A stretch of DNA of 64,000 bases from Platerodrilus igneus. Lineage: Eukaryota; Arthropoda; Insecta; Coleoptera; Lycidae. A model generated the notes under the pieces. The model saw only the letters and a program-made list of their open reading frames with translations, was not told the origin of the DNA and made no database searches. Shown here one piece after another: positions 12,003 through 25,015 of the stretch. The position numbers and the translations under genes were made by a program. Each line of letters begins with the position of its first letter. Positions within the stretch are counted from its first letter, which is position 1. The stretch is taken from the NCBI GenBank assembly GCA_036346225.1, contig JARFIW010001090.1:620001-684000 (forward strand), written 5' to 3'.

Positions 12003-12926
12003 TACAGCAAGTCTTTTTCATAATCTAGTTTATCCAAGCCCATTCCAACAACTAGAAGTTCTGTCCCATGGTTTCGGTTAATTTTTGCAACTCGTACGTG
12101 CTAGGAACTTAAATTGATTGAGTTTTCTCTTCACAGAAATACTAGAGCTAATTGTACTTTCATATATTTCAATTCCAGATCGGATATATTTGTTACACTT
12201 TAACAATTTCAACAATCAACGTATTTCAGTAGGCAGTTGTTGAATTTGAGAAATCGCATGCAAACTTTCTAGAACGACTTATTTCAAAATATATATATAT
12301 ATATATACTTATATATGAATAAACAGAATAGCTTTCATCACAATTAAGTGGTTAGATGTAATAGAACAGCGTTGATCGTTTTACCAACCAAATATGCGAG
12401 GTTCCCAGTCGGACTATTTACATTATGCACCTGATTTAGATTGTTCCACACAATGTTATATTCCAGGAAGGCTATTGGATAAAGACCAAATTAGCTAAGT
12501 AAGACCAAAGTATAAAAAAAATCAATTTGAATTCAGTGACACGGTTAACCGGAGTTTAGCTGTTTAGCCTGGGACTCCTGCAAGGGGCTGCGTAGCTGAC
12601 CCGTAGTTTGCAGCTGAAATTTCACAACGACGACGATGACGCTTGGGGCGCTGTTTGAAAAACATGCAAGTTCCAAACGACGACAATGATTGCAGCGCTG
12701 TTCACAAAGTCCGCAACTTCGCGCTACCAACTCTTATCAACATTCACAAGTGGTTAATGCTTAGACCCTCCACCCTCGGGACGCCAGACGCTATCTAATC
12801 CGCGTCGCGTACCGAGCTAGCAACATCTAAACCACCCACCAACATTGAGTTGTGCGATCTTACGGAGTGCGTCTGCAGAACTTACTACCGCGATCTCAAA
12901 AGGCCCGAAGAGTGAAACCCGCCGTG

Positions 12927-13102
12927 TATGACAGAGACACGTATTTACGAGAATCTATCTCTTGTATATTATTAATCTGTGTTAACCTTTAGCTCAAATA
13001 TTATTAATCTTTTGTTAATCTTAAAGTATGTTATTTTGGGATATTCCTAATTACGTCTTTGCACTTCAAATAAATGCTGTACTTTTTCCCTTTTAAGTTA
13101 CA
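12927..13102 (+). repeat. Possible solo LTR
   Basis: A segment that begins TGTATGACAGAG and ends AAGTTACA, with AATAAA (about 13069) near its end, after a GAGTGAAACC purine-rich run. This resembles a short retroviral-type LTR. No partner LTR or target duplication was found in the window. Confidence 0.2.
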
Positions 13103-13339
13103 AGGAAGTCCGATGTGCTATAAAACTTCGTTCTGCCGTTGCGACGAGTCAGTAACAATTGACGTCCAACGATTGAGTCTTCTCCATAAAAAGATTCTGC
13201 AGGTAGAATTCTGCGCAGTCCAAGCAAAGTTTGTCCTATAGCAGATGTCACACTACCTCTGCCAGCTAGCCAAACACCGAAGAACAATATACCAAAGCGT
13301 CTATAACAGTTCTGAGACTGCAACAACCCAGTGGCGTAC

Positions 13340-13390
13340 AAAAACAATAACAACAACAACGACAGCAAGAACAATAGCAAACACAACAAT
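13340..13390 (+). repeat. CAA-rich low-complexity run
   Basis: Imperfect CAA/CAR trinucleotides, responsible for overlapping spurious open frames in this area. Confidence 0.7.
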
Positions 13391-16300
13391 TATATCCAAT
13401 ATTAAAACACTGGTAGAAGAGCTCTACTGCGCAAGAACATCCGCCATGGAACCACTTTGTGTGATTGCAGCATAATGCAAAGTAGAAAGTTTTGGCCAAA
13501 ACGTACTGGCCATCAAAATATTTTTTCAAAAAGAGTTAAACTTTTTTCGATACAGTTTTTGGTATAATTTTCTGCTTCGACAATATTTTCGAAGTTAACA
13601 ATAAGGGTCTAGATTGACATTTTTAGAATTTACAAGTCATGTCAAGATCTTTATAGAAAATTATGTATGACGTTTATCCGAACTTATGCATCAACTAGGA
13701 CATTTTCTTTTTCATGATAATGATTATTACCAGCGCAGTTACAGCAATCTAGTCTAACATACGACTCTTCGTTGATCAGTTAACATTCTATTTAATGATT
13801 CAGAAACGCTTTCACGAACTTTACGTAATTTTAATCTTTTGAGTTTCCAACTATTTTTGTATATAAAAAAATGCGAATATGCGTTTTTAAACACATGTAA
13901 ATGTCTTTTGCTTTCTTGAAACTTTTCATTGGGTTTGACCAGGAAATCCTGAAACATCATTTTCTAAGGCAAGTTTTTCATTTCTGACATTTTGCCAGGT
14001 ATTCAGTCACAACCAGGTTGTCTATTCATATGAGAGTTCTTATCTGCCCTTTAAATAATGCTATATAAACGGGACGTCGCAAAGTTCCCATTGTATCCGA
14101 ACGATTCACGTTAAAACTTTTCAATTTACTTTTATTGGCGTTATAGAATTCGCCAACAATATTGAATTTATCACTTTCTTTTAAGTACTGCATAATGAAG
14201 TTAGTTAAAGTTAGCCACACATAAATTAGATTAATTTGACTTCTGACATAAGAAGCAAATGCTCAACTATTAAATAATACATTCAGAAAATGGTCTACTA
14301 TGTTTAGCATTGAAAATGTGCAAATTGTTAGTGATTATGTACTGAGTCCCACCATCGTGGTTCCAAGTTACATATCCAGCTATTGTGTAAAAAATTCGTC
14401 GTTTTAGTTCGTTCGCAACAGGATGTATAGTTACTAGCTGCATGGAGATGAATTTAAGTGGATACTAAAGTAAAGTTTCAAGTATGCCACAATTAAAAGT
14501 TAATTCGACTAATTTTAAAGTTAAAATTAGATCAAAAATAAGAAATAACAGCAAATATTAGTAACGCCGACAAATGAACCAACAAAATAATTGTTTATGT
14601 TCCATTTTGTACTTGTAAATTTTACTGCCGCCTTGATTTAATGACCATTTCAGTTTCTACTTATTTAAATATGCGGGTTCGCTACACTTTCATTCCCTCA
14701 AGTTTGCAATAGCTGGGTTAAGCAATCAACTTTGCTAGTTCTTTTATATAATTAACGAGTTCGTGTTTGATATGTTATACGTTCTGGTTCCTTTTCTAGG
14801 CATGTGTTTGATAGTCAAGAATTTCCCGAATGTTGCTATTTAAATACAATTGAAACCGTTTTTTGGTACTGTTATCACTATATTTTCGAGTGTTGATTTT
14901 GCAATCATGCTTCCTACTACTACATTATTAAGTTTTTTTATAAAAAGTATTTCGCGTTTTTCATACATGAAAAGCGTAATTTAAATTATAAATTGTTATT
15001 GTTGTTTCTTCACTGCGGTACTATTTAGTAATTGTGACCCGAACCAGGCAGTTAGAAAGAAAAATCTTTATGCTGTTGCCAAGTGAATGCACAAGTTGTG
15101 CAACGATGCCATTAAAGTGTACACGCGTTTGTTATAAATTTTTTTTTATATAATGCTTAAAAATGTTATAAAATATACTATTACAAGATAAAAATACAGC
15201 TGTCAACTGATTTCAAAAATATTTTAGGTTTTAATATTAATACTTGACGTTTCCTTTTGGCATAATGGTCCTTTACTTCTAGAAGAGTTACAAAAAACCC
15301 TTCATAGCCTGCGGGAGTAAACATTGTGACCAACGCCTTTACGGTACGTAGGTTGCTTGTATTCTAGAAATGTTAAGAGTTTGATGAGTCGACCAATGTT
15401 GATTATTTAGTCTCGTAAGATTTGTTCCACTATTGGTGCTGTTTTGGCGATTGTATATAAATCTACTATTATAAATATGCATTCTTTTTGTCTTCGTTGT
15501 AGTAGATTTTAGTTGGAACGGACTCGTCGGCTTCGATCTAATAAGCAATTAGGTAAAATTATAGCGATATTTATACTTTTACGTTTATACCCTATGTATA
15601 GTTATGTAGGCCTATTAGTGTATTTAGAATTTGAAATTGCTTTACCTTTGTCGTCATGTTTCCCATGTATTATCGAGTTCAATAGATGCAATCTGAATTC
15701 GTCATGTTACTGTGTTTTAACCGTTGTGTAATTGTAATTAATTAGGTAGTTGCTGTGCAAATAGAGAATGTTATTAATTACAGTTGTTAAATGCCAATTA
15801 GTGTTGTTATCCTAAAGTATGCGGCAAAACTTAAGGAGGGTATATGATGTGGTTCTTTTATTTACAAAACATCCTTTAGTTTGATTGTTATTTAGATATA
15901 ATTAAAATTTAATACTAGTACACGAGGAGTGTAGAATTCAGATGTTCGTCTTTAAACTAGCAGTTTAATATTGTTTGCTATCTCAATTCATAGAAGTTAC
16001 TTTAAGAGTTATATTTTACACATGCTTTTGTGTTTAACTATCATTTCAAATACAGATGTTGTAAGAAGGACGAATTGGGTCGTGTGCCCTGCTGTTTCGT
16101 TCCTTAGAGCCTCCCAATCTCCGGCTGTGTTAGCGTGGCATTCATTTTTCTTTCATTCCATTCCATGTTACCGTAATTCGGGCGAATATTCAGTTACTAA
16201 TTTCGTTCTTTCCTTACTGTCCCACTCGTCTTACGCGTAACATAATAACCCACGCAAAGTTTAGAAGTTGTACTAAAACAAACATGTCATGGAACAAATA

Positions 16301-19300
16301 CTGAATTTGCAACAATATAAGCTAAACGAACTACTAATTAAAAGCGGCATATTTTAAATTAAAGTAAGGGTGAATAATACTTCCAAGTTAGAGTATTCTC
16401 GATAATTAAGAATTCATTCCTCATGGGAAGTATAAGTTTTTAAGTTGTAAAAGCGAACAATAGCCAATAAAACAGATTGAACTTTTGTCCGGAACACATA
16501 CGTAAATTTAAATTTTTAATAATTTCATAACTAACGTTAACATCCAAAATAAAAATAATGTATGAATAATTAATCATACAACTTCCTTATGTAATTATAG
16601 AATTAATTATTATGTGAATTAAAAGAAACCTTCAACAACCTAAATATGTGGAGGCAACCAAAATTCATTCCTTATGATCAGTGCTTTCTACTTTGTTGAA
16701 GAATATATTGTATGAAAGTCACCGGAAACTCCATTCAGAAGAGTCTGATGAAAAATTACTAAGATTCCTGCCAAAAGCTCTGTACCGTATCGCTATTTTG
16801 CCTAATTATAAGAACAAGCAATATAAATAATAGGGTGTATATAAGTATTATATAGTAAATACGTTATACTTTATTAATTGTATCCAGATAAAGTAATATA
16901 ATTAGGGAACTCTTAAAAAATAATAAGTGATGGTTATTCGTGCAAAAAAGGGTGCAAAAATACCGGTTTTATAAAACAGCTTTCCGCATATTCTCTTCCC
17001 TGTCTTCGTTCTAATAAAGGGGTAAAAAGCGGTCATGCGACTGATGGATTTGCTTCTCATTAGATTCTCACATAATGTATCTTTAAGGTCCTGATCTTAG
17101 TAAATAACACACGAATACCTTAATAGTAGCAGTATTAATTTAATACCCTTGGCATTACAGATTTTAATACTTATTACCGCAGTCGCCAAAGAAACAATAT
17201 TTAAAGGTTAAACCAGAACCACATTTTTAATGAAACAAGACAGTGAAATTTTAATTTAATTAAAACTATAAAAATTTACGAAACAGGTATTTGACGCATT
17301 ATTTTAATGATATTCAATACATAATGGACCTTTTGTTAATACAGTATTCTAAACAAAAATCATAGAAATTGCAAAGATCATATTATGGAAATTAGTATCC
17401 AGTTAAATTAGGATTGGCCTTGAATAAATTTTACAAATATAGATTCAAGTATCCGACTAGAGGCGTAAAACATTTTAGAAACACTTTATTATGCTAATTT
17501 TTATTAAGGCAATTGTGGTGTATTCCAAAATCAAAATGAGTAATAAATTTGACCTATAAATATTTAACAAGGCAAACTGCACCACTTTTCGCCTTTGGGT
17601 TGAACTAAATTCAAGAATACTCTTGCGTATGTATATTATATCACCTCTACCTTTAAGTTAAAAATTCCTACTAAATGTTGTACCTTTATCTGTACAAGTG
17701 TGTCTATGTGCCCAGATTATTGAAATAATTGTATCTCTTTCATGATCGGTCAAATCCAACCAAAAATTCTTTTACTTATCTACTTCTAGGTATAAAAGTG
17801 CAAGTTTCTATGGTTTATAGAACTTGTGTAGCCACTACAATTGGCGATTTTGAACGTGCAATAGTTTCAGATTCCACTTGTTTCAGTACTACTATTAAGC
17901 GGATGAAATTAGAGATAATTAAATAGCATTGTCATCCTTAAGCCTACACAAGTATCTTGTTGTGTAGCACACTTGGCTGTGATTAAAACTCAACAAAAAC
18001 AGGATTCCAGACGCATACGACAAAACACCATATGGATAGCGTGCGCGGGGTGTTGAAACTATTTACACGTCGTTGTTTGAAGTTAAAATTGCAATAACAA
18101 ATAATTCGATATACAAAGTAAATTAAATGTTAGCACACCTTATAAATTCTCTTCTAGAAATACTTATTAACTATTACAACGGAACATACCGCCCGTCAAA
18201 ATTTATAGGTAACGGGGCAGTGGATTTAAAGGTCAGTACTGAACAACACCATTATGCCCATAATGTAAATTATGGATAAAGGGTTTATCGTTTAGCTTCA
18301 AAAATCACATTTATTATCAAAGTAAAAAGTTATGACTTCCGATCTTGGGTGATTTCCTTAAAACTGTTGAAAAATGTAAAAATTTTATAAATATCAAGAA
18401 ATTATCTAATTCTTCCAAACCTTATCAATTATTCTAGGGAAATTTTAAAAATGATAAATGTTCCCGCATAAGCCATTTCCAATTTTTTAAAATACATTAA
18501 TCAGGTACTTAATACAAAAATGTGGAAATGCAACTACAACGACAGTGTGCATTAACTTTTTCTTTAGTTGCTATGCAGATTTAGAATACATTTGTAAACC
18601 GTCTCATCTGGAAATATGTTGGTCCTAAGTAAAAAACGCTTTACTTATAACTATAATATAATTCCATGCAATAGCAATTGCAGAATTATTTTGCTGCAAT
18701 ATTTAGTGCAGATTGAAGGAAATACGTGGTAATGAAGAAAAACATGGTGTAGTGAGGTATTGATTATCGTAAAAAATGGAATCAGCACGCTAATATACTA
18801 CAAGGTCCCAAATATGACTTAGTTTTATGCTATTTCTCAGTAGTATAATATAAAAATGAAAAATTTGGAATTTATAAACAAATTAATCAAGTTATATATG
18901 ATAAAAATAAAAAAGATGTTGCAAAGCTTAATTTTTTTATGCTGTATAACCAGAAACGCCTACTTTAAAGTAGTTTCAGTCCAACAAAAGAAAACTTTTT
19001 ACTATCATATGATTAGTTTTTCTTATTATTTTCAAGACACCATAATAACTTAAAAACATTTTTATGTGGAGTTATAATATATAATGTGTACTTGATTTGC
19101 GTTTGCAATAAAAAAATTCATTGGTAATTAAGCATGTGATAGAGAAGAACATACTCCTCTATTAATAAACATTAATTTTTTTGGGACACGCCAGTAATGG
19201 TACCTAATATACAGTCTATGTGTTAATGCAGAACATTCTTACCTTGAATACAATATATAATAAAAAATACTGTTCTCAGTATTCAAATGTCTTTCCTTTA

Positions 19301-19513
19301 TGATAAACAACTTTCTCACAGTATTCTTTAAAACTCATTTAATTTTAAACTTTTATATAAAACAGTGTTTTTTTTTTATATGGAAACTTTACAAAAACGT
19401 TTGATATGTCACAAAATTATATCGGTGTATTAGGAAGGTTTAAGATACTATATTTTTTATTTTTTGTTGGAAACCGTTAAAGTGTACCCCCATTATATTA
19501 ACTCCATCAACAT

Positions 19514-19656
19514 TGTAGCGGCGATTAGTATACCTTTCACCAGAATAATTACATTGGAATGTAAGCAAAGCGTTTGTACACAAAAGATGACTGACAGATA
19601 CGAGTTATTGAAAAGGCTTGTATAATCGGTTTTTTAATAAAAAACTGTTGTTTGGC
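19514..19656 (+). repeat. 5' LTR of Gypsy relic, internally deleted
   Basis: The first ~100 bases match the start of the 3' LTR (shared ATAATTACA, GAATGTAAGC and ACACAAAAGATGA blocks). The last ~45 match its end (TTGTATAATC, AATAAA, AACTGTTGTT). About 400 bases in between are absent compared with the 3' LTR. Confidence 0.7.
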
Positions 19657-19746
19657 AAATAGAGTTCTTTTTAACATTGGCGTAAAGTAGCGAGCAGTAA
19701 AAAAGACATTTGAACCATTTCTCAAATTCGAAGTCAACAACAGGAC

Positions 19747-20580
19747 ATGAATAACAAAATCTTTTCTTTCTGGAAGGAGTTCGAGTCAAGCGTTGTGGAG
19801 AGTTTGATTGAAAAGTCCATAAAACTGCAGGAATATTTACAGAAAAACTGAACCAGACCGCTGCCAATTTACAGGAAAATGATAAGAAACAGGCTGACAC
19901 GCTACAAGCCTGGCAGAGAAATTAGAAGAAAATACAGAGAAATTACAAGAAACCGCCATAAACCTGCAAGAAAATTACAGTCAATTGAAGAAGTTCACAT
20001 AGGAAGCTACAAAAACCGCAAAAGCAGTTGAACACCTAAAAGAAGACTTTTAATGAAATTATAAATACCGCGAAAAAGCTGGAAACATTTTCTGGCGGAC
20101 ATTGGAAGTAAAATTCTCTAAAACTCGCAAAAAATTGAAGAAAATGTGGTGGGGATGAAAGAATGGATTAATTAACTAACAGTGCAAGCATCAGACTTCT
20201 CAGTGCCGGTGATACAGCAGCACGCAGAATGTCCGGGAATGCGAACTGAAGTCAAGGTTCCGAGTAAACCCACCCATATTTGATGGAAAGCCACTTTAGC
20301 AGAGATATTTCAAGCAATTTGAAGCTGTTGAGATAGCTAACGTCTGGTACGATGGTGAACGAGTAACCGCATTGGTTGTCGTGTTACCAGGTGAGGCTTT
20401 GAATATTCTGCAGACAATACCGGACCATACTAAAGAAGCTACGGGGCCTGAACATGAAGGCTCGAATTGAGGTACGGCAATTCTCATCTGAAGCTAGTGG
20501 ACAAACTATTTATTTCTAGAATTTATGCCGTCGATATTGGAAGTACTGGAATTTATATTTACGCAAGTAAATGTATGAAA
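19747..20580 (+). pseudogene. Gypsy-type gag, decayed
   Basis: An ATG at 19747, about 90 bases after the 5' LTR, opens a frame of about 38 codons. Coding similarity continues in pieces: heptad-like Leu/Gln/Glu repeats (NLQEN, KLQETA, NLQENY), then a basic segment, then a retrotransposon gag core from about 20278 with IFDGK, QRYFKQFEAVEIAN and GEALNILQTIP. This order, a coiled coil before a gag core, is typical of some insect Ty3/Gypsy gags. Several stops (for example near 19850, 20000 and 20050) and frame changes break it. The gag would form the RNA-packaging shell. Confidence 0.7.
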
Positions 20581-22100
20581 AGCGGTTTTTGGGTTCCACA
20601 CTGCCGCCACCTATTAATTTAACGTCTGTTTCTTTTTCCCTTTAAATTATTTATTTTGCATTTAACCCCTTTGTGTCTTGTTTATTTAAGGATTCCCTTC
20701 ATTTAATATTCGTAATACATATTTATGTTAGCGTACATATTTACATTTTTGTAAATTTATATGACATATTGCACACTAACTTATAATTGTGTTACGTTCA
20801 CTTAATTCAGTTCTTTATATTATTTAACGGGTATGAACCCCTCTCCGCTATAACTTATTAGACCCCGCATACTACTGTTATCGTATATTATTACCAAAAT
20901 AAGGTCCGTGTTCGTATACCAAAATGACCAACGCGTATCCTTTCCCAATATTTATTTTGCGGCGTTATTTTACGCCTCCTTCATGATAACTATTTTCACA
21001 TAAAAATTAGGCCAGGATCTAGCGGATCAGGACTCGCTCCAGGCTATAGTATTGTAGCGGGCTAATATTAACGCGCTCACCAATTTAGAACGAGTAATAA
21101 CAAACGTTTTATTATTCACTATTCACAAGTTTAATTAACAGTTTATGCCTTATTTATAGATGTTTTCAGTTCAATTAACAATGAATCACTATCCACTAAT
21201 GCTATTTACAAGCATTAATATCTTCTTAAGCTAAATCCTTAACCATAAGTCTTCTTAACAACACTAACACTACTATAATTTATTTATTACCCTTTTGTCT
21301 ATTTATGTACAAGCTGGCGGTACAATATACACGTTCACACAACACAAATTTATATTTACTATAGGACCTTCAAAACGTAATGACCAACGAACTATACACG
21401 ATATGATTTATATACGACATTTGGATATAGACTAACCGATGTACACTCATCACCAATCTTATATATACCCTAAAATTAACTAAATCATTTATAGTTTGGT
21501 GTTTGCTTGAATGTTCTAGACTACTGTAGAATATACTTCGGTTACGCAACTTGCGTGTTTGACGGGTTGCCTAATAGTTCGTAACTGTATTATTTATTAC
21601 ATTGCTTAATTGATTTATGTTAAGTAACTGTTTTTTGTAACTATGTTTGCCATTTCTTATTTACTTGCCATAAGTGATGCTTTAACCTTACATTATTTTA
21701 CAGGTAAAAATAAATACATCAAGTATTTATTTTTACTGTTGGTATTAAATTATTACACGATTCATTTGCGTTTGTTTTTGTAAAATTTATGATTTTAGTG
21801 AAGTGTTTAGAGATTTGGAAACTAGTGTTTTGCCTTGTGCTTGCTCGGAACCCTTGGGTATGGGTTCTAGGTTTTTAATAGCGGTTCTGACCCTGACGCG
21901 CTTTTTGTAATTCCGTGAATTATAGTTATCCCTTTTCGGAAGCTAGCAGTCCACTCCCTTCTTCGGCTGAGTCTAGCCAACGCCTTGCTTTGCCATCGGT
22001 GTATCGGAACCATATCTACAATAGATATCTTATTTTGTGGTAACATGCGCGACCGTCCACCACGCCACCTTGAAGTGGCCATTACAGTTTAGAAACCCCG
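20581..22100. other. Unassigned segment inside the Gypsy relic
   Basis: No similarity to Gypsy pol is visible where protease, RT and RNase H should be. The segment is AT-rich up to about 21850. At 21053 another TGTAGCGGGC start occurs and at 22086 a TTACA end, so a nested LTR of a different family is possible but unproven. The last ~230 bases (21867-22082) are GC-richer, with a 71-codon open stretch on the minus strand that I do not recognise. Confidence 0.4.
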
Positions 22101-22269
22101 AAGGGCAAGTCGTTAGATGAATATGAAAAGCTGCAGGGATATGACTTGGACACGAAACATCTTGTCGGTACAAGTTATTGTAATGCGAATGCAACCGTCG
22201 TTGGCGTGCTTGTAAAGGAACTGTTCTGCCGTTGGGAAACCATAAGGCTTCAATAAGGCAATATAACGT

Positions 22270-23005
22270 AAGAAACCCCTTGAGAGAGTGGTAATCGATA
22301 TTACCGGTCTATTCCTTGAGACCGACTCCGGTAAAGGAGCTGTCCTGCGTCTTTGGAGTTGTACACCGATCAGGGCAGAAATTAAGTACAGCGGTATTCC
22401 AAGAAGTTTGCCAGTTGCGTGTGCTGTGGTACCATTGCATCCACAACCAGATGGTATGGTAGAATGCATGAACCGCACCTTGCGCAAGTACCTTTCCAAG
22501 ATGATCTCCCAACATCAGAAAGATTGGGATCAATATTTACATCTATTTTTATTGGCCTATTAGTCTACGGTTCATGAGAGCACTGGACAGAAACCTGCAT
22601 GTGCTATACTAGGGCGCCAGATACGTCTACCATATTATATTGAGTTTGGGTGTACGCCTGGGGATCACATCGTAGGCGGGAGCTACGTCGAGAAGCTCAA
22701 GCGCTGCATGACATCCATATTTACGTTAGGCAAAATATCCAGATCGCAAACGATCGGATAAAGACCAGATATGACATCAAGGCGCAGAATTCTGGTCTTC
22801 AAGAGGGAGACCACCTCTGGCTATACAATCCCAGTTGGAGGCTTGGACTGTTGCCAAAGTTACAAAGACATTGGGAGGGTTCGTAGAAAGTTGTAAAAAG
22901 AATCAACAATGTGGTGTATCGAATTCGTAAGCTCTCAAAAGGAAGAACTATAGTGGTGCACGTTAACCGTTTAGCACCCTACGATAGTGATGACGCTGGT
23001 ATTAC
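22270..23005 (+). pseudogene. Gypsy-type integrase, core end and C-terminal part
   Basis: From about 22288 a fragment of the catalytic core is visible (a VIDITG block, then ETDSGK). An internal deletion follows, then the second aspartate region (TDQGRN, in another frame near 22366). Next comes the HPQPDGMVECMNRTL block, whose E is the third catalytic residue (about 22440-22485). The C-terminal part follows: DWDQYLHLFLLAY, a GDHLWLYNP motif, and VYRIRKL with VVHVNRLAPYD near 22915-22985. Stops occur near 22561 and 22885. Integrase would insert the cDNA into host chromatin. It is clearly dead here. Confidence 0.85.
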
Positions 23006-23124
23006 TGAAGAACGGCACGCAGTAAGACGAGAAAAAAGTTACGTTAGCGAGGATGAATGAAAGTCTGGACCGAGTTATGATTGGTTAATGTCTCTATACA
23101 GTGGAACAGGCAAATCGAAATTTG

Positions 23125-23640
23125 GGATCACGCAAGAGGTATTTATTAGGTGATCTATTCGATGTGCCATCGGAATCCTACCTGGCACATTGCATAACAG
23201 CGGACCTTGATATGTCCTGAGGACTTGCTTGGGCGTTTAAAAATAAATTTGGTGGTCTGGAGTAGCTTCACCGACAACAAGCAGAAGTTGAAAAGACCAT
23301 GCAGCTAGCTACTGGACCGACATCGTGGCATCTACTACCTGGTAAACTAAACAAGTCTTCTGGAAAACCGAATTACTAGGACTTGTGGCAGGCGCTAGTA
23401 GACTTCAAGGGCCAGATGATCAAATTTGAAGACGAGAAGTTGACCATACCCAAGATCAGTTGTGCGTTCGATGGGTTGGACTTGTGGGTGGTACGAAATA
23501 TGTTAGAGGTGCTGTTCCAGAAACCGGGGTAACTATCTTGGTGTGTGGATACAATCCAAACGGTATGGCGCCTGCTATGACGAGGTTGTGACTGCAAAAA
23601 GATTTCTACTGTCCTTACTGCTACAGGGATTTCCAACGCC
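23125..23640 (+). pseudogene. Macrodomain-like (ADP-ribose-binding) segment after Gypsy integrase
   Basis: One plus-strand frame is readable across about 140 codons apart from three stops (near 23217, 23262 and 23377). It contains GDLFDVP, YLAHCITADLDMS and LAWAFKNKFGG, then KSSGKPNY, LWQALVDFK and IPKISCAFDGLD. This order fits the macrodomain (Appr-1''-p processing) fold: the GDLF strand, the AHC...AD loop and the IP...GCGLDGL loop that hold ADP-ribose. The family removes or binds ADP-ribose derivatives. After about 23560 the frame shifts. It lies between integrase and 3' LTR, so it was probably carried by the element, as an extra ORF or pol extension. Alternative: a host gene captured once and then decayed. 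Confidence 0.7.
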
Positions 23641-23687
23641 CACGTCACAGAGTGTTCTGGGGCAGAACAGTTTTAAGAGGGTGGCAA

Positions 23688-24282
23688 TGTAGCGCCGTTC
23701 AGTCTACCTCTGACCACAATAATTACAATGAAATGTAAGCCAGACTGTTTTACACAAAAGATGATTCATCGGCTGCTGTGGACGATGGACTTGATTGACA
23801 GGTACAAGAGTTATGCATTAAGAACTTTATTTAGATTACAATAGGTACATTCAAGATATTATTTGCATATTCTGGTATATTCTCGAAATAATTACCGATT
23901 AAATAAAATATAAGCTGCCGTGATGAGCGTTTGTTAGTTCAGTTCTAATTAAAGCTTTGATTACAATATGTGTTCTAATTTAAAGCTTTGAAAGTCATGA
24001 TATTTAATAAATAAGTAGTATATATAAATTACCCTATGTGACATAAATTTATTGTGCTCGATATAAATTAATTATAGTGTATGGATATAAATTAATTATA
24101 GCGCATCAATATAAATTAATTAAGAAGATAGCATCGTAACGTTTAGAAGTTAATATTTGTACCGTTAGCGATTAGCTGAAAATAAATTGTTGTGGGAGCT
24201 TTTAGAATTTCATTGTGGCTACGAATTGTTGATAAGGTTTGTATAATCAGTTTGATAATAAAGAACTGTTGTTGTTGTTACA
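23688..24282 (+). repeat. 3' LTR of Gypsy relic
   Basis: Begins TGTAGCGCC after a purine-rich AAGAGGGTGG tract and ends TTGTTACA, about 595 bp. Contains three near-copies of a TATAAATTAATTA block (about 24063-24121) and an AATAAA close to the end. Matches the shortened 5' LTR at both extremities. Confidence 0.7.
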
Positions 24283-24908
24283 ATATATTTGTCCACAAGC
24301 TTGTGTAGGCGAACAAAATATTCAAAAATTTTAACCAGTACCTTAAATATAGTTTCTAAGTTCTGTATACACACACGTCAAAAAACTTGTAAATAGTTCG
24401 ACTATTATATTTTGTCACTTAACATATTTTAATATTAAAGAGCACTGAGTAGTCTAAAGTAATATATGCTCTCACAATGATCCAGAAATAATAGCTCTTG
24501 TTTATTTAAAGAAAGTATCGCTTCAATCATTACTTCTACAAAAAATTTATTTGCATAAATGTTTTTTTCATGAACTTTATTGTATGTCACCTAGGGATTT
24601 TGAAAAACTGATTTTAATGTTGGGTTACGTGTATTTACAGATTCAATTGAATAGTGATAATAATAAAATAACTATTCATGAAGCAAGACAATCTATCATA
24701 GTCAGTTGGTATTCTTGAAAACACTCAAATCAATGAAAGGGGATCAAAATAGATGTGCATTTTGTGGAGTTTATAATTGAATACAAAGTGATTCAATATC
24801 CCGCGTACTGTGATATATACATCGAAATCGTTCTGATATCGCCCATATGTATTTTCTACCTATAAAACTCTACGAGTATCTAAATATTAACGAAACAAGC
24901 AGCTTTGT

Positions 24909-25015
24909 ACACACACACGCACACACGCACGCACGCACGCACGCACGCACGCCCACACGCTCGCGCGCTCGCCCACTTGCACACACGCGCGCGCACTCGC
25001 GCACCCACACACACA
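24909..25015 (+). repeat. CA/CGCA microsatellite
   Basis: A run of CA and GCAC units with imperfect GC-rich interruptions, about 105 bp. Confidence 0.95.

Larger units (their letters stand above)
11997..19513. other. Long AT-rich stretch without recognised genes
   Basis: No protein family is recognisable on either strand. There is a short (TA)n at 12289-12307, a GC-richer segment at 12540-12920, an LTR-like segment at 12927-13102 and a CAA-rich low-complexity run at 13340-13390. The remaining small open stretches are AT-biased and look random. Confidence 0.55.
19514..24282 (+). mobile_element. Ty3/Gypsy-type LTR retrotransposon relic with macrodomain-like segment
   Basis: Both ends show related LTR sequences: TGTAGCGGCGATTAGTATACC at 19514 and TGTAGCGCCGTTCAGTCTACC at 23688, both finishing near an AACTGTTGTT motif. 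Between them on the plus strand are a coiled-coil gag, a foreign or unalignable 1.5-kb segment, the C-terminal integrase region and a macrodomain-like reading frame. Protease, RT and RNase H are missing, so the middle is deleted or replaced. All coding parts carry stops. No matching target-site duplication was seen. Confidence 0.8.

Noticed and set aside
13093..13529. Overlapping 76-98 codon frames on both strands
   Set aside because: They arise from CAA/GTT low-complexity sequence and are unlike any protein family.
18185..18250. ACCGCCCGTC, reminiscent of the 3' end of small-subunit rRNA
   Set aside because: The following bases do not match the conserved rRNA continuation; chance ten-base match.
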